From Alnus glutinosa (lineage: Eukaryota > Streptophyta > Magnoliopsida > Fagales > Betulaceae): a DNA stretch of 64,000 nucleotides. The stretch covers positions 2,808,001-2,872,000 of the forward strand of contig NC_084888.1 in assembly GCF_958979055.1 (NCBI RefSeq), written 5' to 3'. The notes below the pieces were generated by a model, which saw only the letters and a list, made by a program, of their open reading frames with translations, was not told the DNA's origin and made no database searches. Positions 1 to 12,273 of this stretch are shown here, piece by piece (position 1 is the first letter of the stretch; each line of letters begins with the position of its first letter). Position numbers and translations under genes: made by a program.

Positions 1-1687
1 TTCATTTATAGACAGACTCCAACCTAGTTTGATAGAAAACTCTGTCCTTTTATTTAGAGCTGCCTGAGAAATTTTGTTCCAAAGAGGATAAGTTTCTTCC
101 TGCAGTAAATTTGTTTATGATTGGATATCAAAGATTGTGACTGAAGGATAATTGGTGACGAATCCAAGCGTCCTTATGAAGGCAAAGGCTTGGGTAAAAA
201 TCTTAAATCGATTTGTTTAACTGCCAAATTTGAAAGCAAATCAAGATTCTGGGGTTATTCTTTTTCTCTAAAAGAATTGCGTTCATCTTAATGTTTTAAA
301 TTTGAATGGTTTCTCTTTTTTGGTTCCTTATTTGTTTGAGGGCTATTAAAGCAATTTGATTTACAATGACATGCACAGCACCTTCATCATTTGTTTAACA
401 CTCAAATAGTCGGGTCCAATATTACGATACTAAGTGTTTCACATTGCTAAAGTCTAATTTTAATGATGATTATAATGTGTATATAAGTTTTTGAACACCT
501 ATTTTCTTGCAAGCCGGTTCAAGGGTGATTTTTACCCGAGATTTGATACCAAATATTTGCTACATTTGGTAACAAATCGAAACATCCCGTCATAGGTTCG
601 AGTCTGGAGTGACATATGTGGGGAGTAGTCTGCCGTGGACGTCGAATTTGAAAATGTGGTAGTATGTTACGAATCATAAAATCGAAATACAGATTCAATG
701 AATAGTCTTCGATGACCAATGTTGTCAATTTGATCGTTTGGAAACTGCCAAAAACCCAACAGATGCATAGATAAACATCTTTTAATTTTGGTTTAAATTA
801 ATGAAGTCAAATAACTCTCTTTTTACTTAAATTTAAATGATGGATAGTAGCGCTATATAGAGAAAATAGAACATAAAATAAAATTTTTAAAGCACCAAAG
901 AAATAATAGAATTTCTAAATTTTTTTACTGCTACATTATTTATCGTACACAAACTATTAACGATGGATGTAATTAAGTTGAGTCGAATCGAGTAGTAAAT
1001 GTTCAAGCTTGATTTAAACACTAGTTGATTTCAAGCTTATTACCGAGTTAAATAATTTGGTCAAACTCGATTCATTTATTTTTTGAACAAACTCTAGTTT
1101 GTTTAGGACTTGCTTAATTAATTTATTCATTCATTATATAAAGTAAAAATCATGATTGTGTTTTTTTTTTTTTGTTGGTAAAATCATGCTAATCATAAGT
1201 TACTTAATTATTTGGGGAAACCATATTTACCCCCCTCAATCTACTACCCTTGTTGCAATGTCTTCTCGATCTTTAAATTTTGTTAATGTACCTTATTGAT
1301 TTACTATTTGAGTTGCAATGTCTCCCTTGATACCCTTGAAATGACAAAAATAATCTATATTAAAAAAAGAAGAAGAAAAAGACGCATAGCATGACCTGGT
1401 GACCCTTGGCCTCGTTATGATGAGTTAGTAATATGTATATTATAGAGGGTATTGTTGTCATTTTCACTTGTAGAAGGAGGACATTGTAATCTCAACGGTA
1501 GATTAATAAAGTATATTAATCAAATCTAAAGATTGTGGGAACATTGCAAATTGAATGGTAGATTGAGAGAGTAAGTGTAATTTTTCCTAACTTTTTTAAG
1601 ATTTTATTATTTGAATTAATTAGATATATTAACTCGAATCTTAAATAATCTTATCTTGAATATGTGATTCTATATGTATGTTTTATA

Positions 1688-1722
<35 letters not shown>

Positions 1723-2298
1723 CCAAAACTTACAATCATAACCATTTAAAATACTAGGAAGAGATTTTTTTTTTAAAAAATAAAATAAAATTTAAGATGT
1801 TCTTGTTACAAAGTTAGAAATAATACAATAAAAAAAAATAATAAAAATAAAGATATACGAGCTTATACAAATTAAGTCAAATTTATACAAGTTCGGCTAA
1901 TTTAATAAACAAGTCTAAATTTATAGTATTATTATAATAATGAATCAAACTCTTATAAAATTATAGTATTTAAGCTCGATTAGCATAATAAAGAATCAAA
2001 TTTGAATCGAGATTATATGAATCGAGTTGGACCGGTTAACGAATTGGATCCTACCGTTGACACTAATACGTGAAAAATGAATAAAAGTATAAAACCATGC
2101 TTCAGCTTCCTTGCAGGTTGGTTTTAAAAGCCACAATATTTCGGAAACCCTGAATAAAACCCGGCCCGGAAGAGCTGGACCATTACCAGCACCGTTATGT
2201 CCACCGCTTCCGTTTGCAAGATCATTGCTAGCATTCGCTGAAGCATTAACTGACCAAAACAAAGCGAACTTTCATTTTCTCTTTTGTTGAAAAGAACA
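1..2298. other. AT-rich intergenic spacer
   Basis: I see no convincing gene in this stretch. It holds one MITE (1214-1587), a TA microsatellite near 1697-1723 and many A/T runs. The last 100 bases or so are probably the leader of the downstream Tim17-family gene. Open frames on the minus strand here have no recognisable domain and unbalanced composition. Confidence 0.6.
1214..1587. mobile_element. Mutator-like MITE (copy 1)
   Basis: The ends are imperfect inverted repeats: it opens with GGGGAAACC followed by a stretch containing CTCAATCTACTA, and closes with the inverse containing GGTAGATTGAGAG. The flanks TAATTATTT and TAACTTTTT match at 7 of 9 bases and could be an old 9-bp target duplication. 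The same family recurs at 7340-7698 with a clearer duplication. There is no coding content, so it is non-autonomous. Confidence 0.5.
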
Positions 2299-5269
2299 AT
2301 GGCTTCGGAGGAGTCAAAGCCCCTAGAAGGAGAGGCTTCATCGTCGTCTTTGTCCTCCGATAGCTGGAAGGAGCGCATCTTCATCCCTACTCTCCTGGCA
2401 GGTCTCATTTCCTCTATTTCGCATCTGTTTGGTTGCCGAGAAAACATCTGAAACAAGAAGAAAGTTCTTAAATTTTAGGTTTTGTGTTACTTTTTTGTTG
2501 AAAACTTGAGAGACCCATTATTCCTAAACCATTTTTTTTTGTATTGGGTGCGTGCACTTGGATATAGGTAGGCTCAGAATAATGAGAAAATTTATATGGT
2601 ATTGAATTTATGAAATTGGGATTTTATTTTTTTATTTTTTGGTGGATTTGGCAGGGATTGTTGGCGGAGGAGCTGGGTTGATGTCGAGGCATCGGAAAGT
2701 TCACGGTCTCAAAAACATATCTGCTACTTATGCTACTAATCTCGCCATTGTCACCGGTTGCTATTGCGGTAAGTTATTTTTATTTTCATTTTTTGTGTCC
2801 GGTCTCAAGCTTTATAGAACTTTCAGTGACGTGATTATGTTGGATTATCGGTCTCTTTATGTGTTTACTTAGTTTTATTTATTCATGTAAGGATCTTTTG
2901 AAACCCCTGAAATTTGAACTGCTACAATTGTCTTCCGCGTAAAGTTCAGTGTCATACATTACATGCCAACTATCATCTTACAGTTTGGTGTTGGTTGGCT
3001 CAACTGGTAAAGTCTTTTGTCATAGAACAAGGGAATTGAGATCAAATCCCGCATTCACCAGGGGTGAGGAGTTCAAGGGAAGGGAGAGGGCCACCTCCTA
3101 TGTGCAGCCATAGGCCCAATAGGTCTCCAATGGACAATAAAAAAACCATTGTCTTAGAATTCGATGAGTTGTGACAAGCTTTGTTGGACCCCCTCCGAAA
3201 GAGGATTGTTTGATGTTAGATCTTTCTACAACGTCTTTGTCCCTCATGATGATTCCCTCTTCCCTTGGAAGTATTTGGCAGATTAAGGTTTCTTTGAGAG
3301 TGCCTTTCTTTGCTTGGTCAACCTCCCTAGGGAAGATCTTTACTTTGGATAACATAGGGAAGCGACTTGTCACTGTGGTCGATTGGTGCTTTGTGAGAGG
3401 AGCGGAGAGTCTGTGGATCATCTTCTTTTCCATTATGAGGTTGTTGTGCCTTATGGAGTGCCACCTTCAGTTGTGTTGGGTCGTCTTGGGTTATGCCTAA
3501 ACGAGTAGTAGACTTTTTTGCTTGTTGGAGGGGGTTGTATGGTAGTTCTTAGAGTGTAGTTGTGTGGAAGACGGTGCTTTTATGCCTTTTGTGGTGTCTT
3601 TGAAGGGAAATAAATTATACAAATTTTGAGGAGCGCGAGAGGACGGTGGTGGAACTTAAGTCTTTCTTCTTCAATACTCTTTACCTTTGGACAACTATGT
3701 TTGTCTATCTAATTTGCTTAGTATTCATAATATTTTTTTTTTAATAATGTTCCTATTTCTAGCTCGGTATTTCTCTTGTGTGCTTCCTGTGGACTTGAGT
3801 TGTTCTTTTTCGCTTTTTAATAATACTTCGATTATATATATATAGCAAAAGCCAAAAATTCATACCCCTGGTTATGGTTATATATCCCATTTATTTCAGT
3901 GGCTCCACTCAGGATCATGACTTTGCATCTTGAAATGGTATGAAATAATTACGCAAGCATGAGCTGTTTCTGTATTGGTACCTTTAACATTGTGTCCCTT
4001 GATGAGTTGGTATTGCCAAAAGCATTGCAACTTGGTTTTCTTGCAAACATAATGCTCATTTTGCCAATTTGGAAGCAGTCGCTATTATTTGCTTGAAAAT
4101 GTATGTTTTGCTAGTTTTACCCAACTATTGGTCAATGCCTGGAAGTTTGCATTTAGAGCTTCCGGTTCTTTCTTGTTTTGTGAATCATCTTTAGGATCTT
4201 GGTTTTCTGTTGAAGCCGAATGAGAATTCTAGAATATCTTTACTCAACTAATAGGGCTGTAGTTAGTAAATCTGGATGTAGAGCTTTCCATCTGTTAGAG
4301 TATATTGTAGACTTTTGCAGACTATTCTGGTCTTAGATACCAAGACAATGTAGAACAAAAGGATTACCTAATTTCAGAAACCAAACCATCTCCCCCGTCC
4401 CCCCACCAAAAAAATAAAATAAAGACTTAGCTGATGAGCCGGTTGGTTTGAGAAGGGGTGAGAATATAGGCATTTCTTTTCAAACCAATCTACTCATCAG
4501 GTAAGTCTTTTGTTTAAAAGACTATAGGCTTGCCGCATCTCTAGACTCATGTATATTGTAGAGTTCAATGAGCGTTTAAAGTTTTCTAGTGGTCACACTA
4601 TCTAAGAACTACCTATGTCTCTCCATTTTCAATCTCTAAGAATTATTTATCTTATTGACATTGTATTCTCTTCATTGGGTTGTGTTATTGCCTTGCGAAT
4701 ATCTAAGTAAGAAGAATTGAAGGAATAATCTAGGTAGAACTTTAGAGTGGAGGAATGGCCTGAAAGCAGGTGTTCCATGTGATCCAGGAGCAACATACTT
4801 CAAAATACGTATACTCTAGCTTTATTACTGCAGCTGGGTTACTAATTGGATTTGATATGAGTGCCTTTTTTCCTCAACTTTTTATGGTAGGCTTATTGCC
4901 CTTTGCACTTTTAATGATATTTCGATTACTTATAGGAAAAAAAAAAAATTATGGGCATACCGAGGAGCAACATTTTCAAATATGGTATACTCGAACATTA
5001 CTACTTCAGCTAATTACTCAGAGGATTTGATTTCGGTGTTTTTTATATTGTTTTATGGGTGTACTAACAAGAGAAGGGTAAAATTCACCTTGGGGTTGAG
5101 ATATACTGTTATTAAGGTTTTAGAGTTTTATTGTGTATTTGATTTGACAGGAGCACGTGAGTTTGTGAGAGCAACTCGGAAAACTGGACCTGATGATCTA
5201 TTGAACTCTGCAATTGCGGGCTTCGGTACTGGTGCTCTGCTTGGGCGTATTCAAGGTTAAAATTCCATG

Positions 5270-5309
<40 letters not shown>

Positions 5310-6309
5310 CCAACTCTTGGTGTGTGGGTGGGTGTGTATATATGTTTATATATATTGTTCTTTGTCAAACTGCTGTGGGAACAATCATCTGCTTGTTGTA
5401 AACAGGATCAAACATTGAACAATTCTTGTTGCTTTTGTCTAATGTGTGTTACATAACAAATTTGCCTTGCAATATCTAAGTTGTTAGCCTGGAATTCTAT
5501 TTCATATTTTTCTGTATTTTAAAACTAGTAGAGATGAATGAACTGAATTTGAGCTTTAAGTAGTCGTCTACATGGGACAGGAAAATCCAATAATTCTGTG
5601 GAAACTTAAATTGAGCTAGAACATCGTCATTGGAATTGAAACTTTGTCCAGATGGTTGTCTTGTAAAGCATTGTCAAATGGTTAATGTGTGTTTATGGAG
5701 AGGATGCTAGGGGCGTGGGATAGAGGGCTGGGGGGAGGGGACATTGTAGTGAATGGTGATGTGCAGGTACATCGACCATGGTGCACTCAAGCACTAAGGA
5801 GGCTATTGATTTTAGGGGAAAAATATTTTTTGGCCCCCAAACTCGACTCCTTTTTTCATTTATGCCTCCAAATGACCAAGTATGACACTTAAGACACGTC
5901 AAAGCACCATTGTTTGTCAAAAAAGCTCCTCTGTCAGGATCGGGCGTTAAAATGAATGGAAAAGTGGTCACTGTTACCCTTTACTGCTTTTTTCCCACTC
6001 AAGTAAGTTGGTTTTTTCTTTGGCATGTTAGGTGGTCATTTAGGTGCTTACCGTTACTCGATCATCTTTGCTATTGCTGGGACAGCAGCGGATTTTGCAA
6101 CGCTTAGACTAAGCCCTCTCGTGAGAAGTTACTGTGAATCTATATTTGGGAATAACGGGAGTTCACAGAAGGGTGATTGGTTGAAATTGCCAGAGTGGTC
6201 CCCTATCCGAGTGCTTGATGAGGAAGCTGTTGCTGCAAAACAAGCCCGGGAACAACAGCTCTATGCACAAAGGGTGGAACTCGGCAAATTGAGCAAAGAA
6301 GAATCTTGA
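2299..6309 (+). CDS. Tim17/Tim22/Tim23 (PRAT) family protein
   Basis: I assign four exons: 2299-2401, 2655-2768, 5151-5255 and 6032-6309. All three introns are phase 1 with GT-AG ends, and they join to a 199-aa protein. The start is the first ATG, followed by a short acidic/Ser-rich leader. The central part is glycine-rich and hydrophobic (GIVGGGAGLMS, GFGTGALLGRIQGG, then YSIIFAIAGTAADF), as in PRAT-family membrane proteins. The charged C-terminal tail is likely outside the membrane. From memory it resembles small plant Tim17-family proteins of the Arabidopsis At3g25120 type. Organelle and partner cannot be read from sequence, and a complex I assembly role like TIMMDC1 is only a possibility. 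Intron 2 (2.4 kb) holds a SINE, a LINE tail and a foldback. Confidence 0.85.
2990..3148 (+). mobile_element. tRNA-derived SINE in intron 2
   Basis: An A-box-like TGGCTCAACTGG is followed about 45 bases later by a B-box-like GAGATCAAATCC, and the stretch ends in an A-rich tail, the arrangement of Au-type plant SINEs. I could not find a clean target duplication. Boundaries are approximate. Confidence 0.5.
3170..3845 (+). mobile_element. 5'-truncated LINE, 3' end of ORF2 with zf-RVT region
   Basis: Translation gives the C-terminal part of a plant L1-type ORF2: a region with VPFFAWSTSLGKI and DNIGKR, then the zinc-binding reverse-transcriptase tail (VVWKTVLLCLLWCLW, later RERTVVELKSFFFNTLYLW). 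Internal stops and small shifts show it is dead. It ends with the 3' signature seen in other LINE tails of this window (cttcctgtggacttg, then a tail with TTTTTAATAATACTTCGATTA). It lies in the sense orientation inside intron 2 of the Tim17-family gene. Confidence 0.8.
4422..4509. repeat. 88-nt imperfect foldback in intron 2
   Basis: AAGACTTAGCTGATGAG at the left pairs with CTCATCAGGTAAGTCTT at the right, and pairing continues inward through GGTTGGTTTGA / TCAAACCAATC, leaving a short loop. It could be a tiny MITE or a hairpin RNA precursor; nothing in the sequence decides. Confidence 0.5.
4787..5035 (+). repeat. imperfect direct duplication in intron 2
   Basis: A block starting GGAGCAACAT at 4787 recurs starting at 4964. 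Both copies contain a GTATACTC core and end near GGATTTGAT. The copies have diverged and are separated by about 110 bases. It is non-coding. Confidence 0.5.
5272..5305 (+). repeat. (CT)n microsatellite
   Basis: An uninterrupted TC/CT run just after exon 3 of the Tim17-family gene. Confidence 0.9.
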
Positions 6310-9100
6310 GAACATCTTGTTTTTTGTGCTTGTTTCTCCAGCTCATTGGAAATGGCGTCAGTAGACAGTTTTGACGAAGTTGGTTTGTTTATCTCAGCAA
6401 TTTCCCATTCAATTGATGATCTTGCAGCAAGTCCTATCTAAATTTGTCCTAGTAATGTTCTTGGAATGCAAAGGAGATCATCAGATGTGTATACTAAAAC
6501 AATTCAGAAAATTTCCTGGCAAATAAATGGTCGAAATAATTTTTTCTCATTCCTGGAATATGCCATTTTGAAGGCAATTAATTCTGATAGTGAAATTGTG
6601 CTTTTGCAGCTTTGAATATAATGTTAGAAATTATATTTTTATTTCACAATTATCTTAATTTTTATTTTACATTTAATATTGATGTAGCAGTCACAACTAA
6701 TTTTGGTTGCCTAGGTCATTCCAGCAACAACTATCCCTTGCCCCTGGGGTGGGGGGTAGCTCCCCCGGCCTTCTTCCTCCTTTAGCGAGGCAGGGGTAGC
6801 TGTGTCACCCTTGCCTTGTGGGATGAGGTTCGGTAGCTAAGCTGCCCCTCCCTTTATTTTTTAGATTTTAATTTTTTAAATTTAATCTTTTTAGTATTTA
6901 TTTTTTAATAAATAAATAATTACTATTTCAATATGATGCGATAAAAATGTTGACGTGGCTTAACGAATGTCACATTATTGGACCGAAACAAAGGACCCAT
7001 TTGAAATCCGTGAAAAAGCTTAGCAGTCAATTACAATTTTAAAAAATAAAAATAAATAAATAATCAAGAAATGATTGCAAATGACGCATTTACTCATGGA
7101 TTAATTTTAGATTTACCCCCTTCTTTTTTTTGCCATGTGTCAAGTTGAGGTGGCACTTTTATACACAGCTATTTTATTGGGCTCTTATACCTATAAAAAT
7201 CCTAACAGATATACAGAGAGAGGTATTTGATAATAAAGGACACTTTAAAGAGTAATTTGATCAATTTTAAACTTTATAAAAAGTAATTTGATAAAAGATT
7301 AAACCCAATCTCTATCGTATTTTTCTCATAAAATTTTGAGGGGAAACTCCATTTACTCATCTCAATCTACCATCCAACTTGCAACACCCCCATAACCTTT
7401 TAATACGGCTAATGTATATTACTCATATAACATTTGGGTTGCAATGTGTTCAGCAACTTAGAACAAAAAAAATACCATGGTTAAAAATTCTGAAAAAAGA
7501 CAATAGAAAAAAGGCATTACCTCGGTCTACTCTTTATATTTATATTCCTTTTTTTATACATGGCATTTTTGTTATTTTAGGGGCAGAAAGAGATCTTTGT
7601 AACCCCAATGGTAAAAATTGGTATGGAACATTAACCAAATCAAAGATTGGGAACATTGTAAATTGTTTGATAGACCGAAGGGTAAGTGCAGTTTTCCCAA
7701 ATTTTAATGTCTGTTTCTCTTACCTTTGTGTGTCAGATTTAAAAATCTGGTGGACTAAGTCGTTCATAGATTTTTTTTTTATTTGTTTAATAGGTAAGTT
7801 GTTCATAGATTTAGTTCCCATCTTCCATTTTTCCTGAACACCAAAGGATGACCGTTAAGCAGCTGAATGGAGGCGCGCACGTCCACACACTCTTGTTTTG
7901 CAGACAGATATGCATAGCTTGCGTGCCAACAAACAAGCTCGAGCTTGTGTCTCCAGCAACAAGAGATCTCGAATTAACATCGCTTCTCCAGCACAAAGCC
8001 CAGCTTAATAATGCATTAGTATTTGCTACAGCCTATATTAGAATTGTTGATCCTAAAAGCCTCGTGTAATGCTTTTAGCATCTAACATAATGGATGTTCT
8101 TGGTCCCCAAAAGAAGAGCCCAGAGAAAGGAAAATGAAATGGTAGTTACTAGTTAGATGTCAATCTCCATCTTGTAAATCCCAAAGCTTCTTTCAGTCTT
8201 GTGAAGTTGCAAATTAGTAAATATAGTCATTTAAAAGGGTTGGTGATTTGGACCTGGATCCCCCTACAATTGGGGATCCCGGAAATTCTCCATTTCTCCC
8301 CGCACCTTCAATTGGGCAAGGAGCAAAAGCAGAGAGCCCACTACATGAGCAATTTAGCTTGCTCCTCCTCCCCTTTGGACAGTCAATTGTAGGGAATCTC
8401 AATCCTGGTGATTTGGGGAATTGGTGTATCTTATAATGCTAGAAACAACTAACCATCTGTAGTTTCTAATGTATCGGGGTCATACATAACTGGCCACTTT
8501 TGAATCATTCATGGATCCGAGTCTTTACATGAAACCAGAATTGACCAGGCTTGAGTCCATGCATTTTAAGAAGTACAAGGGTTTACATGAAACCAGAAAT
8601 CTGAATTGACCAGGTCTTCATGACCTACCCAGCCCCGGAACCCCACGAAAGAATAAAAAGAACAAACATTTAATGGAATATGTTCTGGGAAGCCAAAAGA
8701 TGAGCAGTTGAACCCTTTTTGTTTCGTTTAATCACTCCAAAAATGATGCCTTTTACTTTAAAATTAGATTACGGGCAAGACATGCAAAACTGTTTCAAAT
8801 CAACAGGGCAATCATTAAAAAACATGTTGGAAGGGTGTAGACAAATTGATATGACTAGAAAACTTCATCTACAAAAACTTCATGTCAATAAACAATATCT
8901 TAAACAACAGCAAAATAATTCAGATTTGTGCTTGTCATCTACATGTATTTAACAGGCTCCTACCTAAAGCTCAACATTGCTGCTTGAAAACATTTCACAA
9001 CAATAGCAGCGAAGTTAAAAATCAGCATTTTTGTCACTTACCAGATAAACTTCAAGATAATCAATAGGATCACGGAAGCAACCTTTGATGTCTCCTCGTT
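6310..9100. other. intergenic region between convergent genes
   Basis: It holds the 3' end of the Tim17-family gene, a MITE (7340-7698), and the 3' flank of FHA2. Around 8262-8396 there is a weak inverted pair (CCCTACAATTG with CAATTGTAGGG). I found no credible coding region: the 152-codon frame at 7379-7837 overlaps the MITE and shows no domain. Confidence 0.55.
7340..7698. mobile_element. Mutator-like MITE (copy 2)
   Basis: It is flanked by AAATTTTGA (7331-7339) and AAATTTTAA (7699-7707), a 9-bp target duplication with one mismatch. Ends are GGGGAAACTCC and GCAGTTTTCCC with CTCAATCTACC-type subterminal repeats. Same family as 1214-1587 by shared terminal and internal words such as GGTTGCAATGT. 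Confidence 0.65.
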
Positions 9101-9811
9101 TTATGAAAGCAGTGAGACAAGAGAGACAAACTCAAGTGTTATCCGACCCTTAGACCTCGTGTTGATGACAAAGTGTTCAGGATATTTCCTAAGCAACATG
9201 AGCAAGCCATACCAAGGTTTCCCCTTGGATTCGACACCAGGCCAATCCTCAGATGTGAGATATCTCCTTACTCGACTATGATGCCAGACATTAGCATATT
9301 TATCCACCAGCTGACCAAGAATAGAACGATAAAGTTAAGGGTATATTCTGAACAAAACCAGAAATATAGGTCAGTATAAGGGGAAAAAAAAGCTATTCAT
9401 ATTAGTTCCTGTTCTAAAGAAGGGTAGCTTAATAGAAATAATATACAGAACAACACTAAAGATTATTATCAAAAAGTCAATATCTTTAAATTTTTTCTCA
9501 TAAGAATCAAAACTTGCTAGAAACCATGTTATAACAACATCCTTGGGACACTCAAAATGGAATGTTAAAATCCAATCTTATTGTAGCAAGAGATAGTGCT
9601 CGAGAAACTGGGTATATGCTAAATGCCAAAAGTAGTAGCCACAACCCTACAATTCAAACCACCTTATAAAATCATCTGATTGTCAGAGGCCCAAATTTCA
9701 AATTTTCTCTTAATTCAATGATAGAATTTTAAGTTAGTACCCAAATATTAAAGATTTGGCGGCCAAACCTATAATATTTTTTTTTATAAGTAAAATATAT
9801 TTCAAAAAGAG

Positions 9812-9848
<37 letters not shown>

Positions 9849-11651
9849 AGATAAGACGGCAAGTAAATCTGTATTTCAGGCAAGTTAATCAAATAGTAAA
9901 ATCTGAATTATGCACGAATTACTTCTTGATGTTGAGAGTTGCATGCATGAAAAAGACAGGCAAATAAGTTGGCAAGGCATTGTATCTTGCAATGGCAAGT
10001 ACGCATGGTCAGTAATCCAAAGATGTACCGGGTGGGTTTCAACACAAATTTGTTTGCCCTGTGTCCTTTTGTTGTATCTTGCAATGGCAAAAAATATAAT
10101 TACATTATACTGCTTAAAATTTTTGACAACCAAACAATTCGTAACCATTCTCCAGCATAATTTGTGAACATGGCTTCCACAAATTTAACAGAATGCTATC
10201 TTCCTGCCAAAGCCTTTGCAGTATGGAAGAGAAAGCATGACATCTAATAGGGAGGTGCTCACTTGCTGTAGCGGGGAGTGCTTCTTGAGGGTTCGGGTTT
10301 GAGGGATTTTGGTATTTGAGGGTTTGTTGGGTTTCTTACTTTTTGTGAGCTGCTTTGGCTGTTCTTGTGTATACTTCATGTGTATTTAGGGGCGCCTTAC
10401 GATTTTTTAATAAAACTTTATTACTTATCAAAAAATCTAATAGGGAGGTGCAGGGTAAGGTGTTCAATTTAACAGAATGCCATCTTTCAGGTTTTGTCAA
10501 CATAAAACCAGAAAATTATTGTGCTGCAACCACCAAAGTAGGGGGTCTCCCACCACATCATCCATGGCCAAATTTTATTAGGCACCTGGTGGAACCTGAT
10601 AATGAGAAGCATGTAAATATATAACTTGACTCTATTTAGTTATCAAGCATTCAGTGGATAGAAAAGGTCAAGACCCTTAGAACCAACATCCAAGCAGTAA
10701 AAGTCTAAGCCATTTCATGCAAAAAATGCTGAAGGGTAAGACCGTATCCAAGCCACCTCTCCCAGGACCTCACTTATGTGGTATCAGCACTGACAATGGC
10801 CCTATACAAGCAGTAAAATAATCAATAGAGAACAGTTGGTCAAAACTAACCACAGCATGAAGTCTCTCCATAGCCATCCATTCTCCAGGACCACAAATAT
10901 CTGAGAGTGCAGTAGCTACAGATGATACAACATCCTTTTCTTCCAACTGAATAAGTTGGTTATTGTCAGCTTCTCGATCAACCCTTGCTCTTCCCTCTGC
11001 TTTCTTCTCTGCAGGAATTGGAGGCAATGCCATGCCAATTAAAGAGTATTATGTAGTTGCTATAGTTGTATCAAAATGTATGAAGGCATTTGGAATTAAG
11101 GAGGAAGGGAGAGAGAGAGAGAGAGAGAGTATCAAACCAACTATTTAGTAGTTCAATTTGACAAGGAAGATATCAATAAAGAAACAAAATTTCAGGATTG
11201 TTGCTCTAATCATAAAAGAAATAGAATCAGTGTAATCAATAACCCATTACTTTTGTCAGTACTTCTCAGAATGTATAATAAAAACTCAATTATCTAATAC
11301 TTCTATATATTTTTAGCCAAAAATCACCAACTATAAGTCCTAGCAAAAACGATCAAGCATGAGGACCAGGAAAGGTTAATACCAAAAAAATCAGGCTTGA
11401 GTTATGATAGATTGGACACCAAGAACTGATCCATCTCGTCCAGATCTAGTTAAAAATGAGAAATAATGATTCTTAAAGACTTAATGAAGGGTAACAATGT
11501 AATCCACCAATGAACAGAACATATAAAAACCTTTAGTATGGTAAGCCCCAAACATGAGTTGCTGGATGATGTCTTTTTGATTTCATATTCTATATGCTAA
11601 TAACAAAGTACCTTTTTATATGTGTTCAAAATCTCTGCTTACTGATATTCA

Positions 11652-11700
<49 letters not shown>

Positions 11701-12238
11701 CTGCTTACTGATTCTAACATGTGTTCGGTATCATTATTACGTCCATGAATAAGCAAAACTTTTTGTCACCAATAGGGTGACATAGTGGGTCCAAGACCCT
11801 GCAGATATGTGACTGTAAATTACCAATCAAAAGACGAAATCCTACAAAACAAACTGATGCATTCTCTATGAAAATGCAACATACAATTTCATTCAACACC
11901 TTTCAAAATAGATGCATCAGGGAAAACCATTATAGTGCTAAACTCCAAACGCAGCAGTCAGGAAATTAAAACTGAGAATGGGGTGAGAGTAGCAAGCATG
12001 TATTAAATACCCATATATAGGTACTAGCAACAGTGGGTGCAAAGTGCTCATCAATACCGACAGTCACCTCAGGTGGATCCATACAGACAAGGCTAAATGT
12101 GGATTGACATTGTCATTCATAAGTAAACTTGTAACAACTATCAATAATCTGAAAATAACTTGGCATATCAAGAAACATATTATGAATACCTATACCAACC
12201 CAATGACAAATGAATACTCTCTCTCTCGCTCTCGCTCC

Positions 12239-12273
<35 letters not shown>

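Noticed and set aside
519-728. 69-codon minus-strand frame with a GGTTCGAGTCT B-box-like word on the plus strand near 595
   Set aside because: No matching A box at the right distance and no protein domain. Perhaps an old SINE or LTR scrap, but not supportable.
2124-2456. minus-strand frame opposite the first Tim17-family exon
   Set aside because: Shadow of the real exon and leader; no domain.
7379-7837. 152-codon plus-strand frame
   Set aside because: Most of it lies within a MITE, and the product is A/T-driven (Ile, Phe, Lys rich) without a domain.
8262-8396. weak inverted repeat CCCTACAATTG / CAATTGTAGGG
   Set aside because: Arms too short, no target duplication, and interior pairing poor, so not called as an element.
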